NCBI GenBank assembly: GCA_905221605.1
Contig: CAJNDS010001024.1
Coordinates: 583,501 to 647,500, forward strand
DNA length: 64,000 nucleotides
Reading direction: 5' to 3'
Source of the DNA: Symbiodinium natans
Taxonomy: Eukaryota; Sar; Dinophyceae; Suessiales; Symbiodiniaceae
The position numbers and the translations under genes were made by a program. Below the pieces are notes generated by a model. The model did not search any database and was not told the DNA's origin. It was given only the letters and a program-made list of their open reading frames with translations. The stretch's first letter is position 1. Each line of letters starts with the position of its first letter. Shown piece after piece: positions 52,423 through 63,826 of this stretch.

Positions 52423-53151
52423 GCGAACGAAACCAGTACAAGAAAAGAAGATAAGACAAAGAAGTAAAATACCAAGAATTAGATGAAAGAAATGTAATGC
52501 TGTAAGAAAAAAGAAAAGACAACTATAAAGTGAATCATTAATTGAATATGCGAGAATACGAAATTCTTTAATCTGCAAACTAATAAAAAGAGAAGATAAA
52601 TAGAATGACCACAAAGTGAAGAAAATAATATATTGTGATGAAATTTCTAAATTAATAAAAGCATTTCCTAAAGATATAGCAGCATTAGATAAAAGAAGTG
52701 TATTAGCAAAAGTTAATTCACAAGGATCTGGAAGATAGAAAGCTTCTCCAGGCCACATCCCTAAAGTTGGACAAGATAATAAATGAAAAGATGTCCAAAA
52801 GAAGGATACAAATAATAGAGCTTCAGAAACTAGAAAACCCCCAAAAAGAAGAAAAAAGATTATTAATAAGACTTCATATTTTTTAGTGAATTCTCTTAAT
52901 AAATCTCTAGACCAAATATGAAAACTATAAATTAATCCAAATAAAAGATGATAAAATATAAGAAAATAATTCTATGAGAAGTGAATTCCAGTCCAACAAT
53001 AAATATTAAATCCTGTAAAGATAAATAGAATTATAATAAGAGCAAAGAATAATAACCAAGAACTATTAATAAGAAAACAAAATGAATCTGATGTAACTTC
53101 TAAATGTTTAGATTTCCAAAATACCAAATAATACGTACAAAAGGGCCTCAT
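52408..53151 (-). pseudogene. cox3: Cytochrome c oxidase subunit 3, helices 1-6 portion
   Basis: On the - strand from the ATG at 53151-53149 the frame has multiple hydrophobic segments and the subunit 3 signatures FWTSFH, PTLGMWPGEAF, LPDPCELTFANTLLLS and ALHFFHL, clearly COX3. An in-frame TAG at 52972-52974 breaks the first third. The coding sequence ends with TGF and runs into inverted repeat 3 before the last transmembrane helix. In dinoflagellates cox3 is made as a helix 1-6 precursor joined in trans to a helix 7 fragment, so this 3' limit fits a precursor. COX3 is a core membrane subunit of complex IV. The TAG could be nonsense decay in a NUMT or a site corrected by mitochondrial RNA editing. 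Confidence 0.85.
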
Positions 53152-53530
53152 AAAATATTACTATTTTTCTAGCCCTTACAATTTACTATTAAATGCTGGG
53201 GAAAATAGTATATTAAATGTACTATAATTCTATGGACAAGTGAATGAACGGAGTGAATGACACACGCATACAATATTAAGGGAAGAGAAGCGAATTTACT
53301 ATATTTTAATGCGTTCACTCATTCATTCGTTTCATATTAAATTTACTGTCACGTGTACGCATTAAAATCGTGTAAATGCTGCGTTCATTATATTATTTCG
53401 GCTTTCGTGCATCATTTTATTCTTTACAAAGCCTTATAATATATTTGCAAGGATTTCCTATTTAAATGAACTGGTTTCGTTCACATCTTATTTTAATTCA
53501 CGCGTTCGTTCATTTCTTTCACTCGTAGCT

Positions 53531-56469
53531 CCTCTTGGCAAAAAAAGGTTCTGGCCGACAACATCGTATGCTGATTGACATCACCATGTGGGAAAACACA
53601 TGTGGCCTTCTCATGCCTTCTCATCAGCGCAACTTAGAACATGATTTACCGGTATGTCTCAAAACATGTTGAAGCAAGCCCGTACCCAAAATCTTACTTA
53701 GAACAGTGTATGTAGCACACCTATGTTGCAGTCGCTCGCCTCCTGGCGGGCCGCGCTCTCGCGTGCGAGCCTTGTTCTGTGGCTGCTTGGTGCTTTGCGG
53801 CCATGCTTTACGAGCCGAAAGGAATCGAATGGACATATTCCAAGGCGATGACTACCTGGTGGTGCGTCTCAAGCGCTTGCTGGCAGCGGCCTGAAATTGA
53901 AACCGTTGCAGTTTGTTGACAAGCGGTTTTCTCGCTTTCCAAGGGTCTGTGCAACTGTTTAAGACAATATTTGAATGTGTATATTGGTCTTGTGTTTGTC
54001 AAAATCATGTGAGCCCAAACCTTCAAGGGCGTTTCTGTGCAAAGCAGCCAGTCTTGGCCGACAACACCTCTTCAATTTGCGATTAGGTCTGGGCAGGGAA
54101 ATGCAACGTGGCCGAGCTCCAGCAGTGCGCCAAGAACATGTTCCAAAGTGCTCTCCATATTGCCGATTGTTTCAGTCAGGGACATTTTCAATGTTGCGGC
54201 TGCCTAGCTGCTAGGCTTGGGGGCGTGCCGAATCAGGAGGCAGACTGCGCATTGGCGTTCCGGGCTCGGATTTTCAGGGTTCGTTTTTTTCCTTCACCGG
54301 CCGGTACCTATTTCCGCTGGACAGCCAGCTCTCAGGTTGCCGCAAGTCTGCACGTCCCGTTTCCTTTGTGCCCATGGCTGAGACGTGTGCAGCTGATGTA
54401 CGGGTCTCCAGCTGTTCAATTAGAAGTTGTCCACGCAAAGAATGGCTTGCATCAGGCCAGCGTAGTAGGCTACATACAGAATCTTTCTACCCTAAAGACT
54501 GAACATCTCTCAATCCCAACACCCACAGAGCTGGCAAACTGCAGGCACCTGAGTTTCGGAGCTTGGTGGTGGCTTGCAGAGGACTTTGCTACGTGTAAAG
54601 GGCTGTTGTGTCGGGGTATGTTGTGATTCTTCCACTTCGGGCATGGAGGGATGACATCTGTCGAGATGTCTGGTGAGGTTGCAAAAGTCGAGAGTTCAAG
54701 GTCTTGTGGAGTTTGTGGATCTCGTGATCTCTTGGCAGCATCTGGGGCTAGACTTTGGAGTTCGCGGGGGCACCCTGAAGCATTTGCGCTGGCCCGCAAT
54801 CTCAGAAAACACCTCCAAGTCTCCATGCATATGTCCCAGCCACATGCGCCAGTTTTTGCAGTTTTTGCTGTTCTTTTGTGTTTTTGCAGGCTTCTGCCGC
54901 CTGCTGGCGCGGCCGGACCTACTCGAGCCCCGCACTTGTGGGGGTGAGGAGGATTGCTTTGAAAACTTTGTTTGCCCGTTGTTTTGAAGCATCCTGCAGT
55001 CCGCCCTATGCACGTATCAACACGAAATGGCCCTTGACGAAAGGGACTTTGGGCAGATTCCTGCGAATGTGGGGCGTGGGGCATCGCAAGGGTCCTCTGT
55101 GTTGAATGCAAGCGCGGCTCGTACTTGAACTTTTTGGAGTGGGCTCCAGCAAGAACCTTCGCGCTGTTAAACCTAAGCACAAAGCTTTACCAATCTTTAC
55201 CAAGCCGCTCCTCAGGCCGCTCATGAAGATCTCTGAGCTCGGTTACTGTCAGATCCAAGGCGCGTTTGCTATGCAAATGGCGTGCAGTGCAGGGTTCATG
55301 CATCCTGTGCTAGCTGGAGGCATGCAGCTAGATGCAAAAATCACAAGATCAGGGGAGTGGAGGTGTAGGAGGGGCCTTCTGGATGTGTTTGGTTAGATAT
55401 AGTGGTGAAGCAGGCATCCGCAGACATCGAAACGCCTGCCGAAGACTACACACCACAGCGCCAGTCGAAACTAGATTTTTATGCCAACCACTGGCCAAGA
55501 AAGGCTTCAGTTCTTGAACTTGAAGCCCCAAACCCCGGAGACAAACCTTTACACCCCGAGCCAGCTCTGGACCTCGTTTGCCCGAGGCTTCTCTGAGACG
55601 GCCGCCAAGCGCCTGGCCTGGCTAGACGAGAGCTGCTTGAACTCAACTCATAAATCCCCCCAGGGCTCTTTGCATTGAAAGCCCACGTTACTTTTTGCAA
55701 AGCAACCCTGAGGGCTCTCAAGCATCTCAACCCCTAGGCCCTGAGCGTGGTTCTTTGTTTCGTCACCATCGACACATTCAAGAAGCAGGTATCCTCAACG
55801 CACGGGCAGGCATGAGGCCTGGCTTGCAAAGGGAATGCCGAGTTTTCTATTCCATTGTGCCTGTGTTGCTGCCAGTGCCGGCAATTTTTTTGGCCATCTC
55901 AGTGCTGGTTGTTTGACCACCTCGACAAGCTCGTGGTGAGTCGTAGAGAGTGCAGGAGCCTGGGCGTTTCGTCGGTGACAGCTTTGCGCGCAGAGATCCG
56001 ACTTGGCGAGCCAGCAGAGCCCTCGGCAAGTAGCATATGGTGTCCAAGACAGGTTTATTACAATATGGGAGAACTGCGAGGCCTCATATTCAACGCACCC
56101 CAAAACGTCCCATACTTCGATACTGCCCCAACTTTCCTGGGGGATGATAGGACGAACTCCACCTCCCCCGGTCAAGGTCGCGTCGGTGCCGGGTGTTTTT
56201 TTTTTCGACATCCGGGTTCAAAGCTGTTATTGATAATATGCGGTCCCGTTCAGTAATCGGCTGCGCAGCGGGCAGCCTTGAATCAAAAGTCATTGATAGG
56301 ATGTGACGTTGCCCTTGCTTGGCCTCCATCTTGGACAGCCGTCTTAGCATCCTTAACATGCCAGTTCTGTCTGAACCAGTTGGAGACTTCGTGACATGCT
56401 TTTTTGAACCCCGATAGCAGTACCAAGAACACCGTGTGCAGATACCATACGTTTCGCTCTGCGCATGCC
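53531..56469 (+). other. Intergenic with weak exon-like frames
   Basis: The best frame, 54108-54626 (172 codons, GTG start), is Cys-rich at its N-terminus and otherwise unassigned. 54651-54987 and 55855-56256 are similar in quality. No motif links them, so no gene is called. Confidence 0.35.
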
Positions 56470-58041
56470 ATGGCTGCGCCCCTTGCGGGTGACGCCCGGA
56501 GTCCCAGCGGGTCGCTGCTGTACCTTCATCCTTCGCTGAGGCTTTGCAACTTGGCGGATCGCGGCAAAGGCTATGTGGCGACAGACACAGTGAAGCGTGG
56601 TGAGTTGCTCCTGGAAGAGCTGCCTTTTGTGTGGGACAGTGGCCGGAATCCGGATGCGCCAGACCTCCAGGAAGGTGCCAACTGGATTCAAAGGTCCCGG
56701 CTCCTTCAAGATTTCGCTCCGGAACCTCTTCGGCAAGCGAATCCCGAGGCCACCGAGGCCGCCGAGGCCGCCGAGGCCACCGAGGCCAGGGCCCTGGACA
56801 TTGCATCCCACTATGCCTTCCGCACCTTCCGACCGTGCAAGGATGGCTCGTACCCTGCCATGCTCTTCCGAGCCTGCAGCCGCTTTAACCACTCCTGCTT
56901 CCCAAATGCCGGGGGCCACCTGTCCCCTGGCGAGCTGTCTGAGTCCGTTTCCAAATACGAGGTGAAGCCGTTTAGTGTGTACGCCCTGGAGGAGATCTCG
57001 GCTCACGAGGAGGCATGCATCTGTTATCTGCCGGATGCCGAGCAGCTGGCACCCCTTCGAGTCCGCCGGGCGAGCCTTCAAGAGGGCTGGGGCTTCACAT
57101 GCCAGTGTTGCCGCTGCGACGGTGCACGACCCCTGGATCGACGCCTCGAGGGCATCGATGCTGAGTTTGGTGGAGACCCCACCTTCGACCGCAAGCAGGC
57201 GGCAGCGAAGGCCAACTTGGCATTTCGGGCCCTCTTCGACGAGTCCTATGATGGGTACGACCCCCCGAAGAACTTCGAGAACACGATCGAACGATTGACC
57301 CGCTTTCGGGAAGAACATCAGTTCTTGGACAAGGCCCACACAGTCTCGCAGCGTGTCCGCCACGAGCTGATCGCTGCCTTCCTTATTGGTGGGCACGACG
57401 GGGATGTCGCCCATCGTTGCGCCACCGCAGCCCTAGCGCTGCTGATCGAGGAGATGCATGTTCAGCACGCCCTGCTCCCCAGCCTAAGCCCGTGCAAGGT
57501 GGCTCCATACATAGATTTCTTGCAACTCCTCAAGCATGTGTCCGAAGAGGAGGCACGGTGGTGTCTCAGCGATCTGAAGACGGACGGCTGCGAGCTCCAG
57601 CACCAGCAAAGCCTCTGGCTCCACAACATGTCGGAGGCCCAGCGGCTGGGCATCTCCCAGCCCCGGAACCTGCCGCCTCGGCCGGTGCTCGGTGCTCCGC
57701 TGCGCACGGGGCCGTCGGTTGCGCCCGGCGCTGCCTGCGGCCCGTGCGCTGCTATGGTGACGGCGAAAGGCTTTGGGCAAGTGCCGCCGCGCCGCTCGAG
57801 GCGCTGGCCCGGCCGGTGCCGGCAACGCCGGCCAAAGCCGAAGCCCGAGTGGGCAGAGGACGAGATGCCGCCGCTGACACTGGCACCAGTGGTGGCAGCA
57901 CCTCAGAAGCAGCCGCTCCCAGACCTTTGGGATGCATACGCTGACTTCGGCCAGCCTAGCAAGGAGGCTCGCAGGCTGCGTGGGGGCCGCCGTGAGAAGA
58001 AAGGCACCGAGTCCTGGTTCAAGTTCAGGATCGCCAAGTGA
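56470..58041 (+). CDS. SET-domain protein, SMYD-like
   Basis: The ATG at 56470 opens directly before conserved sequence; the in-frame extension to 56404 is ignored. Product about 523 aa. The SET fold is shown by GKGYVAT near residue 38, RFNHSCFPNA at about 138-147 (the NHSCxPN signature), the tyrosine in CICYLPD near 186, and a post-SET FTCQCCRC near 209. The family transfers methyl groups from SAM to lysines of histones or other proteins. The split-SET MYND zinc finger of SMYDs was not seen; an Ala/Glu/Thr repeat occupies about residues 95-110. The helical C-terminal half is TPR-like in composition, and the last 120 residues are Pro/Arg/Lys-rich. No intron is needed. Confidence 0.82.
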   Translation: MAAPLAGDARSPSGSLLYLHPSLRLCNLADRGKGYVATDTVKRGELLLEELPFVWDSGRNPDAPDLQEGANWIQRSRLLQDFAPEPLRQANPEATEAAEAAEATEARALDIASHYAFRTFRPCKDGSYPAMLFRACSRFNHSCFPNAGGHLSPGELSESVSKYEVKPFSVYALEEISAHEEACICYLPDAEQLAPLRVRRASLQEGWGFTCQCCRCDGARPLDRRLEGIDAEFGGDPTFDRKQAAAKANLAFRALFDESYDGYDPPKNFENTIERLTRFREEHQFLDKAHTVSQRVRHELIAAFLIGGHDGDVAHRCATAALALLIEEMHVQHALLPSLSPCKVAPYIDFLQLLKHVSEEEARWCLSDLKTDGCELQHQQSLWLHNMSEAQRLGISQPRNLPPRPVLGAPLRTGPSVAPGAACGPCAAMVTAKGFGQVPPRRSRRWPGRCRQRRPKPKPEWAEDEMPPLTLAPVVAAPQKQPLPDLWDAYADFGQPSKEARRLRGGRREKKGTESWFKFRIAK

Positions 58042-58299
58042 CCTCGCAGACAAAAGAGGCTTTGCAGCTAACTGTTTACCGGGGGTGCTTTTGTGTCCCG
58101 TCATCCCTATAGCATGCCTGTCCTCTGTAGCTCAGGCCGGGGATGTCACCATCGCGCATGCTCTGCTGGAGCCAACCGCGTCTCTTGTAGGCGACAACCA
58201 CGATCAGGCGGCAGGGCAGGTTTGAGGATGTTCGAGGGCTAATGAGCAAGTAAACAAATGAACTTTGAAAGATGCAAGTACAAATGTTGCAAGGAGCCT

Positions 58300-58504
58300 T
58301 CCCCCTAAACCCTTAACCCTGCCCTAAACAATCCAAGAACCTTAAAACCCTAAACCTAAACCCCTCAACCCTGAACAATCCAAAACCTTAAACCCCAAAA
58401 CCCCCAACACGTACCATCCTAAGGCCTAAGTCTGAACACCCTAAAGCCCTAGAACCCCAAACTTTAAAACGGTCCCACAACCAAACCATGGGGGGGGGGG
58501 GGGG
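58300..58504. repeat. Degenerate telomere-like stretch and G-run
   Basis: CCCTAAA-related words (CCCTTAACCCT, AAAACCCTAAACC, CCTTAAACCCC) scattered to about 58470, followed by a 16-17-base G run at 58488-58504. Confidence 0.75.
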
Positions 58505-59834
58505 TGGTGGCCCCCGAGGCCGCCCGCCGAAACACAACCAATTATATATCTACGTATCCACCCATCCACATCCATATCCTAATCTGTAGATATCTATATC
58601 TACATCTGTATGTGTATGCATATCGATATGTGTTCTTCTTGTTTTCAGATACGTATATTCTCAAATGATAAAGCTGATCAATCACATAGCTGATCGTCGC
58701 TGGTTGATAAAAAACAACTAAACAAGTCAACAATAAAACCCCCCATGTCTTTCTCCCCAGTCCCAGCATCCCTCGTTACCCCCAAAGAATCCCCAAAGAA
58801 CGCAGCAGGGCGACAGCTTCGCCGCCCGGTGTCTGCTCTCGGAGGGCCCAGCTTTCCTGGCCCGTGCGCAGGCTCTGAGGCCCGAGACAGCAGCTTGGTG
58901 CGTTGTCGCAGCTTCGGTTTGTTTTGAAAGGCGGGTTTTGGGATATTTGGGTTTAGGCTGATTCAACCGCATTTTGGGTTTATCGGCGGTTTTCCAGGCT
59001 TGTTCGGTCGGAAGTTTGGCTTCAAGGTTCCTAGCACAGATGTTGACCGAAGGGCCCGAAGCCCTAAGCTTTTGTAGTGTGCATGAAGCCCAGGTGCCAC
59101 TGCTGCGCCGGAAGCGCTTCCGACGGGCCTTTGCAAAGCACCAAGAGGCCATCCGCGCAGCGGCCGCTGGCTCCGCCCGAGACAGCAAGGGCCAGGAGCC
59201 GGAGGTCCGCGTTTGAAAACACACGGGTCCTTGGGATCTCCTAAGTTCGTCAGGGACTTCAGGGGCTGTGAACCGTGACGAGTTTGAGTCGAGCTCAGGT
59301 GTTTCAGAAGTTAGCCAGCTGGCTGGTCATCGTGGATGCCTGGTTCGAGAACCTGCCACTGCTGGCTGGTCTGTCTGCAATGCGTGAGTCGCTGGTGGCC
59401 CACATCGTACCGCTGACGGCCTGGCTGCCAGGTGGCATTTGAAGCTCTTGACAAAGCACAGCTGTGTCGTGCATTGACAGGTGTGTCGTGCATAGAATGC
59501 AGGGGGTTGCCAAGGCAAACAAAACTCGAAATCTCACAAAAAACCATTTAAGTCCCTGTCAACCCTGTAACTGTAATTCAGTCTGCCTCATGACTCACGA
59601 TTGAAAAGAGGTTGGTACGGCCTCACAAGCGCCCCCTCCTTGGCCGTGCCATGCCACCGCCGGACCCTCCTGATGCGGTTCTTTGGAGCTTTGAGCAGAC
59701 GTGTGAGGTTACATGAGGTTTAGTGATATATATATATATATGTATACATGCAGTTCAGTGACGTGGGAGATCGGCTCGTCGCTTCTGGTATTTTGGGTTG
59801 CTTTGGGTCGTCCGGCAGCTGCTGTTGACATCTG
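58505..59834 (+). other. Intergenic
   Basis: Holds GATATCTA-type simple repeats at 58545-58660 and a TA tract near 59730-59745. No gene recognised. Confidence 0.45.
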
Positions 59835-60203
59835 TTGACACTGAACTTAGGGCGACTTCTGTCGTTTAATGCTAGTGTGGCCTCGGCCAGATCCCAGGTC
59901 TTGAGGGATCAGGAGAAGCTGCTCCGCGGCCTCGTACGGCAGGGCGAGGCGGAAACACAGCCGAAGAAGGTGGTACACCAGGCCCCGGTTCAGAGGGAGT
60001 CGAAGCCGAAGGTCACGGAAGCTGTCCCTTTCCTGGTGGGCCGCTGGCTTAAAGAGAACTCCACGCTGGATGTCGAGGAGGGGAAGGCATACACGGCCGT
60101 GGAGACCGACCGATCCAGCGAGGTTCGCATAGACGATCTTTTTGGTGGAGACTCTGGCACGCTAGTGTATTCCACTGATGAAGAGGATGTCGACAGCCCG
60201 TAA
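59835..60203 (+). CDS. Possible C-terminal exon, hypothetical acidic protein
   Basis: 122 codons from a TTG, with TTAG just upstream that could be a splice acceptor. It has a basic-amphipathic first half (QVLRDQEKLLRGLVRQGE) and an acidic C-terminus ending STDEEDVDSP. Composition is coding-like; no domain. The true start is probably in an upstream exon not identified. Confidence 0.4.
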   Translation: MTLNLGRLLSFNASVASARSQVLRDQEKLLRGLVRQGEAETQPKKVVHQAPVQRESKPKVTEAVPFLVGRWLKENSTLDVEEGKAYTAVETDRSSEVRIDDLFGGDSGTLVYSTDEEDVDSP

Positions 60204-62434
60204 CCGATGGCGCTTGCGACTAGGCTCACTAGAGTGGGATGAGGTGCGGCAGAGTAGAATGAGATAGCGTGGCATAGACTGACATGCTGTCTGATGGTGT
60301 ACGCATGCCAGATACTTCCTCAAAGCAGGATCCCAGCTTCTGGGCCATGTCAAAACGGCAAGCCCATGAGCTTTCGACCCGGCTTTCCGCCGCTTTCAAC
60401 GATAGCCACAGTCTATCGGGAGGCGTACCATGTTGGCGGGTGCAACAAGAGCATGCCGAGCTGAAGCTCACACTTGCAGCTTGCAGCCATGTTTGGATTC
60501 TGTCGTCTCTTTCATAGCAGCAAGACGAGGTGCATGCTGCGTAGTCCTTTTTCGGCGCACGTGCTGCGCAGCCAGCATCAGCCACAAGATTCGCACACCT
60601 ACTCAACACACCAAAAAGCTTAACACACTAAGCACATCCACGCACCATCCGCTCAAGACCCTCACCTCCCTAACCTAAGCCTCTTGCCGTGGCAGTTGTC
60701 AGGGTATCGTAGGCCAATGAGCAGCCACGACGCGTCAGCCATCTCCCGTGGGAGGCACTGTTCGCTTGCATTTGACCGTGATTTCAGCTGGGTGCGGTTG
60801 GGGTTTAAGGATGCTATGGATGTCTAAGGTTTAGGAGTTTAGGATTTGGGAATCTTGATACAATTTAGGAATGTCAGCTTGGAGTTTTGGTCCAGGTGCC
60901 GCCTCGGACGGCTGGATGCAGGCTCGGCCGATTTGGTTCAAAATTTTGAGGGAGGATGTAGGGTTAGCGAAGATGGTCTTTTGTCTTTTGTGCTTCAAGG
61001 ATCGTTAGGGCATGTTAGGGCCGTTAGGGAGTTCTACGACAGTTCTACGACAGTTCTGGGGAATTCCGGGGCAATTTCCGGCATGTTGTCCCGGAGGCCC
61101 GGCCTGCCCGACCCACCAAGGCCGGTCTGCTGCGTGCTAAGGAGCAGCTGCCAACTCTAGCCAGCTCGTAGTGGTCATATGTGTGTATTTTGTTTTTTCT
61201 TGGGGTCTAGTCTAGTTTGGACGGTTTTTCCATGCGGGGCTGGAGGGCAGATATTTTCACCTCATCACGAAAACAGTATTTTTGGTCTTGATCTTGCCGC
61301 CCACCATTTCCATTCCGAGGCCAGGTCGCACGTTGGACGAAAATCGCGCTCTCGCGTATGCGCGCGCTCGCTGCCGCCTTTGGACTTCTGGATTTGCGAA
61401 ATGCGAGGCCGTTGTCACATTTTGGACGTCTAGGCTCACGAAATGCGAACCTGCCTCACTGTTTAGGGTCTACGGTGTTGCGGGGGTCAACATTGATTGT
61501 TTCGAGGGAATGTGCGACTTTTGGGGAGGGGGAGGGTTGGGTCAATACTGAAAGTATCAATATGGCTTCTTGGGAAGGTTGCGTGCATCATGGATGTTCT
61601 GTTGCCTGTGATGCACCTTCGCTTGTGTCTGGGATTGGGGCGTCGTGCCCATTGTTACTCGCATAAGTGGCGCCAGCCGGATAAGTGAACCCCAGGGCTC
61701 ACGCTCCGCCACCCCTGCCGCCCCTGCTCCCATGTCTTGCGCTAGCTTTGGTTGGCATTGGGCATTTTCCCCCTCGGTGGTTGCGTCAAAGAGCTGCAAG
61801 TTTGTTGCATCTCGCAGGCTCCAGCTGCCTGGCGCTCGGGTGCCGGAAGCGATCTGCTTGGATGTAGGGCTATGTAGGTCTCATTAGGTCTGCGAGCGAG
61901 CTTTGCTGTTTGCATTTTCAACCGGAAGAGAGCTGTTTCATGCTCCTGCTCTTGCGACTGACAAAAGGACATAGAAGGATGTCATGTGTGTGTCAAGCTA
62001 CACCATTGCCAACACCCCCCCCCCCCTTTGCTTTCTTGTCACATTTTGTGCCATTCGTGTGCCACGCTGATGGGTCGGCATGCCTGGTGCCACTGCTGGG
62101 CGCTGGCTGCACTTTTTGCCATTTTTCAGAGCCCGGTGAGCCTCGTGAACCCGAGCCTGGCGAGGGCTTCGTGGCCTTGCAGGTCTGCTCGCATCACCCG
62201 AGCGGCAAACCCAGAGGCAATCTGGCAGGAGGCCCTGCAGGTGGGGACCATCTAAGAAAAATAAAAAAACAATTTTGTCTGCATTCTGGGTTCTTCTGAA
62301 GTCAACAGTGCCAGGCGGAGCGAGACCGCTCGGAGCTGCTGCTGGGCAAGTTAGAGGCCCACGGCTCATGGGGCACGCGCGCCCTCCTCTCACCTTGAGT
62401 GATGTAGAAGCAGAGAGCGACCAATTTTTGAGAC
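60204..62434 (+). other. Intergenic, possible upstream exons
   Basis: A short stretch at about 62129-62187 bounded by TTTTTCAG and GCAG reads EPGEPREPEPGEGFVALQ and could be an exon. Another at about 62308-62351 reads CQAERDRSELLLGK, a coiled-coil-like fragment. Both would fit a multi-exon gene leading into 62435, but phase was not proven. Confidence 0.35.
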
Positions 62435-62695
62435 TTGAAACGAGACTTGAACGTTGAGGAAGATGTTTTGTTTGAGATTCAGTGCTCGTTCCCTCGCAAG
62501 CGCCAGTCGGAGGATCTTGAAGGCCTCGGGGCGGCCGATGATGCGCAAGACCGGCGCCGGTCTCTGCAGGAAGAGCTCTCCAGCTTCCTGGCCACGGAGG
62601 TGCCCCAGACTCAGAGCTCCTTTGAGAAGCTGAAAAACTACAACGACGAGCTGGACGAGGCTTTTCACCGATTGAAATTCAATGAGACACGATAA
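62435..62695 (+). CDS. Coiled-coil exon, hypothetical
   Basis: 86 codons (TTG start, so more likely the 3' part of an exon chain) ending at TAA. SLQEELSSFL and FEKLKNYNDELDEAFHRLKF give a heptad-like, charged helix. No family recognised. Confidence 0.45.
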   Translation: MKRDLNVEEDVLFEIQCSFPRKRQSEDLEGLGAADDAQDRRRSLQEELSSFLATEVPQTQSSFEKLKNYNDELDEAFHRLKFNETR

Positions 62696-62755
62696 GTACA
62701 TGACATAGTCAGAATATAGTCATGGTCGGACAACCTCAGAATTTGTCTATATGGC

Positions 62756-63826
62756 ATGGGGAAGCATGTGAGTGCGATCGTGTCAAGTGCCTTGCCTCAG
62801 GCTCTGCAGTCGCTGCAGAATCCTCGCCGCAAGACGAGCATGCCCTCCTTCGTGCCAACTTCTGGCCGTCTCGCTGGCGATCCGGTGACCATCGACATCC
62901 TGCCTCCTGTCCGTGAGACGGACGGCCCCGCTTTGGTGCCGGGCGCCGCGCACGTGCGCGTCTCGCTGCCGCTCTCGGACAACTCGGAGCTGATGTGGGG
63001 CTCCGACCTCACGCCACTCTACGAGCCAAGCGGCGCCCGGCTCATGTGCTTCACGGCCTTCCTGCCCCTGGGCCTCCGCCTGGTGGAGGTTCAGAGGAGA
63101 GACTCTTCGGAGACCGTTGTGAGACCTTTGTCAGTGCACCCATCTCAAACCTGAATTCTGTTGCTCTTGCAAAGCCAAGCTTAGAAGCCCGCCCTGCAGG
63201 CCTTTGGATGTTCCAAAAGCGGATGCGGACCTCGTGGTGGTGCTGTCTGTTGACCCAAAGAGCGAGGCCGACATGCTGGGCATCCAGGTGGGCGACATCG
63301 TCCGTGCGGTGTCCTTCGTTGGACAAGGCCCAGACCCGGGCTGGCTGGACAAGATGTTGGGTGCGGAGGCGATGCCCATGCAGCAGGCGCCGTCTGAAAA
63401 TGCTGTAACCACAAAACCTCCGGTCACGGCCAACGCCCCCAGCAGAAGCCTTGTAAATGAGAAGCAAGGAGGTCGAAGGAATATCTACCGCAGTCTAGAC
63501 ATTGCTACCGCAACCTTGCAGGTGATGAAGTGTGATGGTCGCTCAGCGGATGAGGCACCATATCATGTATGTGCAGGAATCTACTCGAATGTGCACCAAG
63601 CCAGCCCTCAGAGTAGACTTTAGCTATTCGGCGATTGGCTCATAGCTTTATCATGCTGTGGTAGATCCGAGAAATAGGTCTGCGTCGTCTCTGTTGCAAG
63701 CAGACGTGTCCTCACTCCCCCACACAGCCCCCGAGTTCGAAGCATGCACAGGTAACTGAAGCGTTGGACTCCAACCGCGAGAATCGTGATGGCCGCCTGG
63801 TGCTGCTGCTGGAGCGGCCCCCATGA
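62756..63826 (+). CDS. PDZ-like protein encoded in at least three exons
   Basis: Exon 1 starts at the ATG 62756, runs to about 63118 and ends with LPLGLRLVEVQRRDS, fitting a first PDZ strand pair. Exon 2 (about 63200 onward) reads ADLVVVLSVDPKSEADMLGIQVGDIVRAV, the core of a PDZ domain with its GDxxxxV loop. A last exon after CACAG at 63751 (63752-63826) reads VTEALDSNRENRDGRLVLLLERPP and stops, matching the closing PDZ helix and strand. Exact exon borders, including the 3' end of exon 2, are inferred. PDZ domains bind C-terminal peptides. No other domain is seen. Confidence 0.5.

Larger units (their letters stand above)
51930..53530. other. Mitochondrial DNA insert (NUMT) or mitochondrial segment
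   Basis: Sharply AT-rich compared with the GC-rich flanks, with a cox3 frame on the - strand, several long AT-rich inverted repeats and no other nuclear feature. Dinoflagellate mitochondrial genomes are made of gene fragments separated by such inverted repeats. The edges are estimated from base composition. Assembly chimerism is an alternative to true nuclear insertion. Confidence 0.8.

Noticed and set aside
52408-53151. Functional nuclear-encoded cox3
   Set aside because: AT-rich organellar codon use, in-frame TAG, missing last helix and no targeting peptide argue against it.
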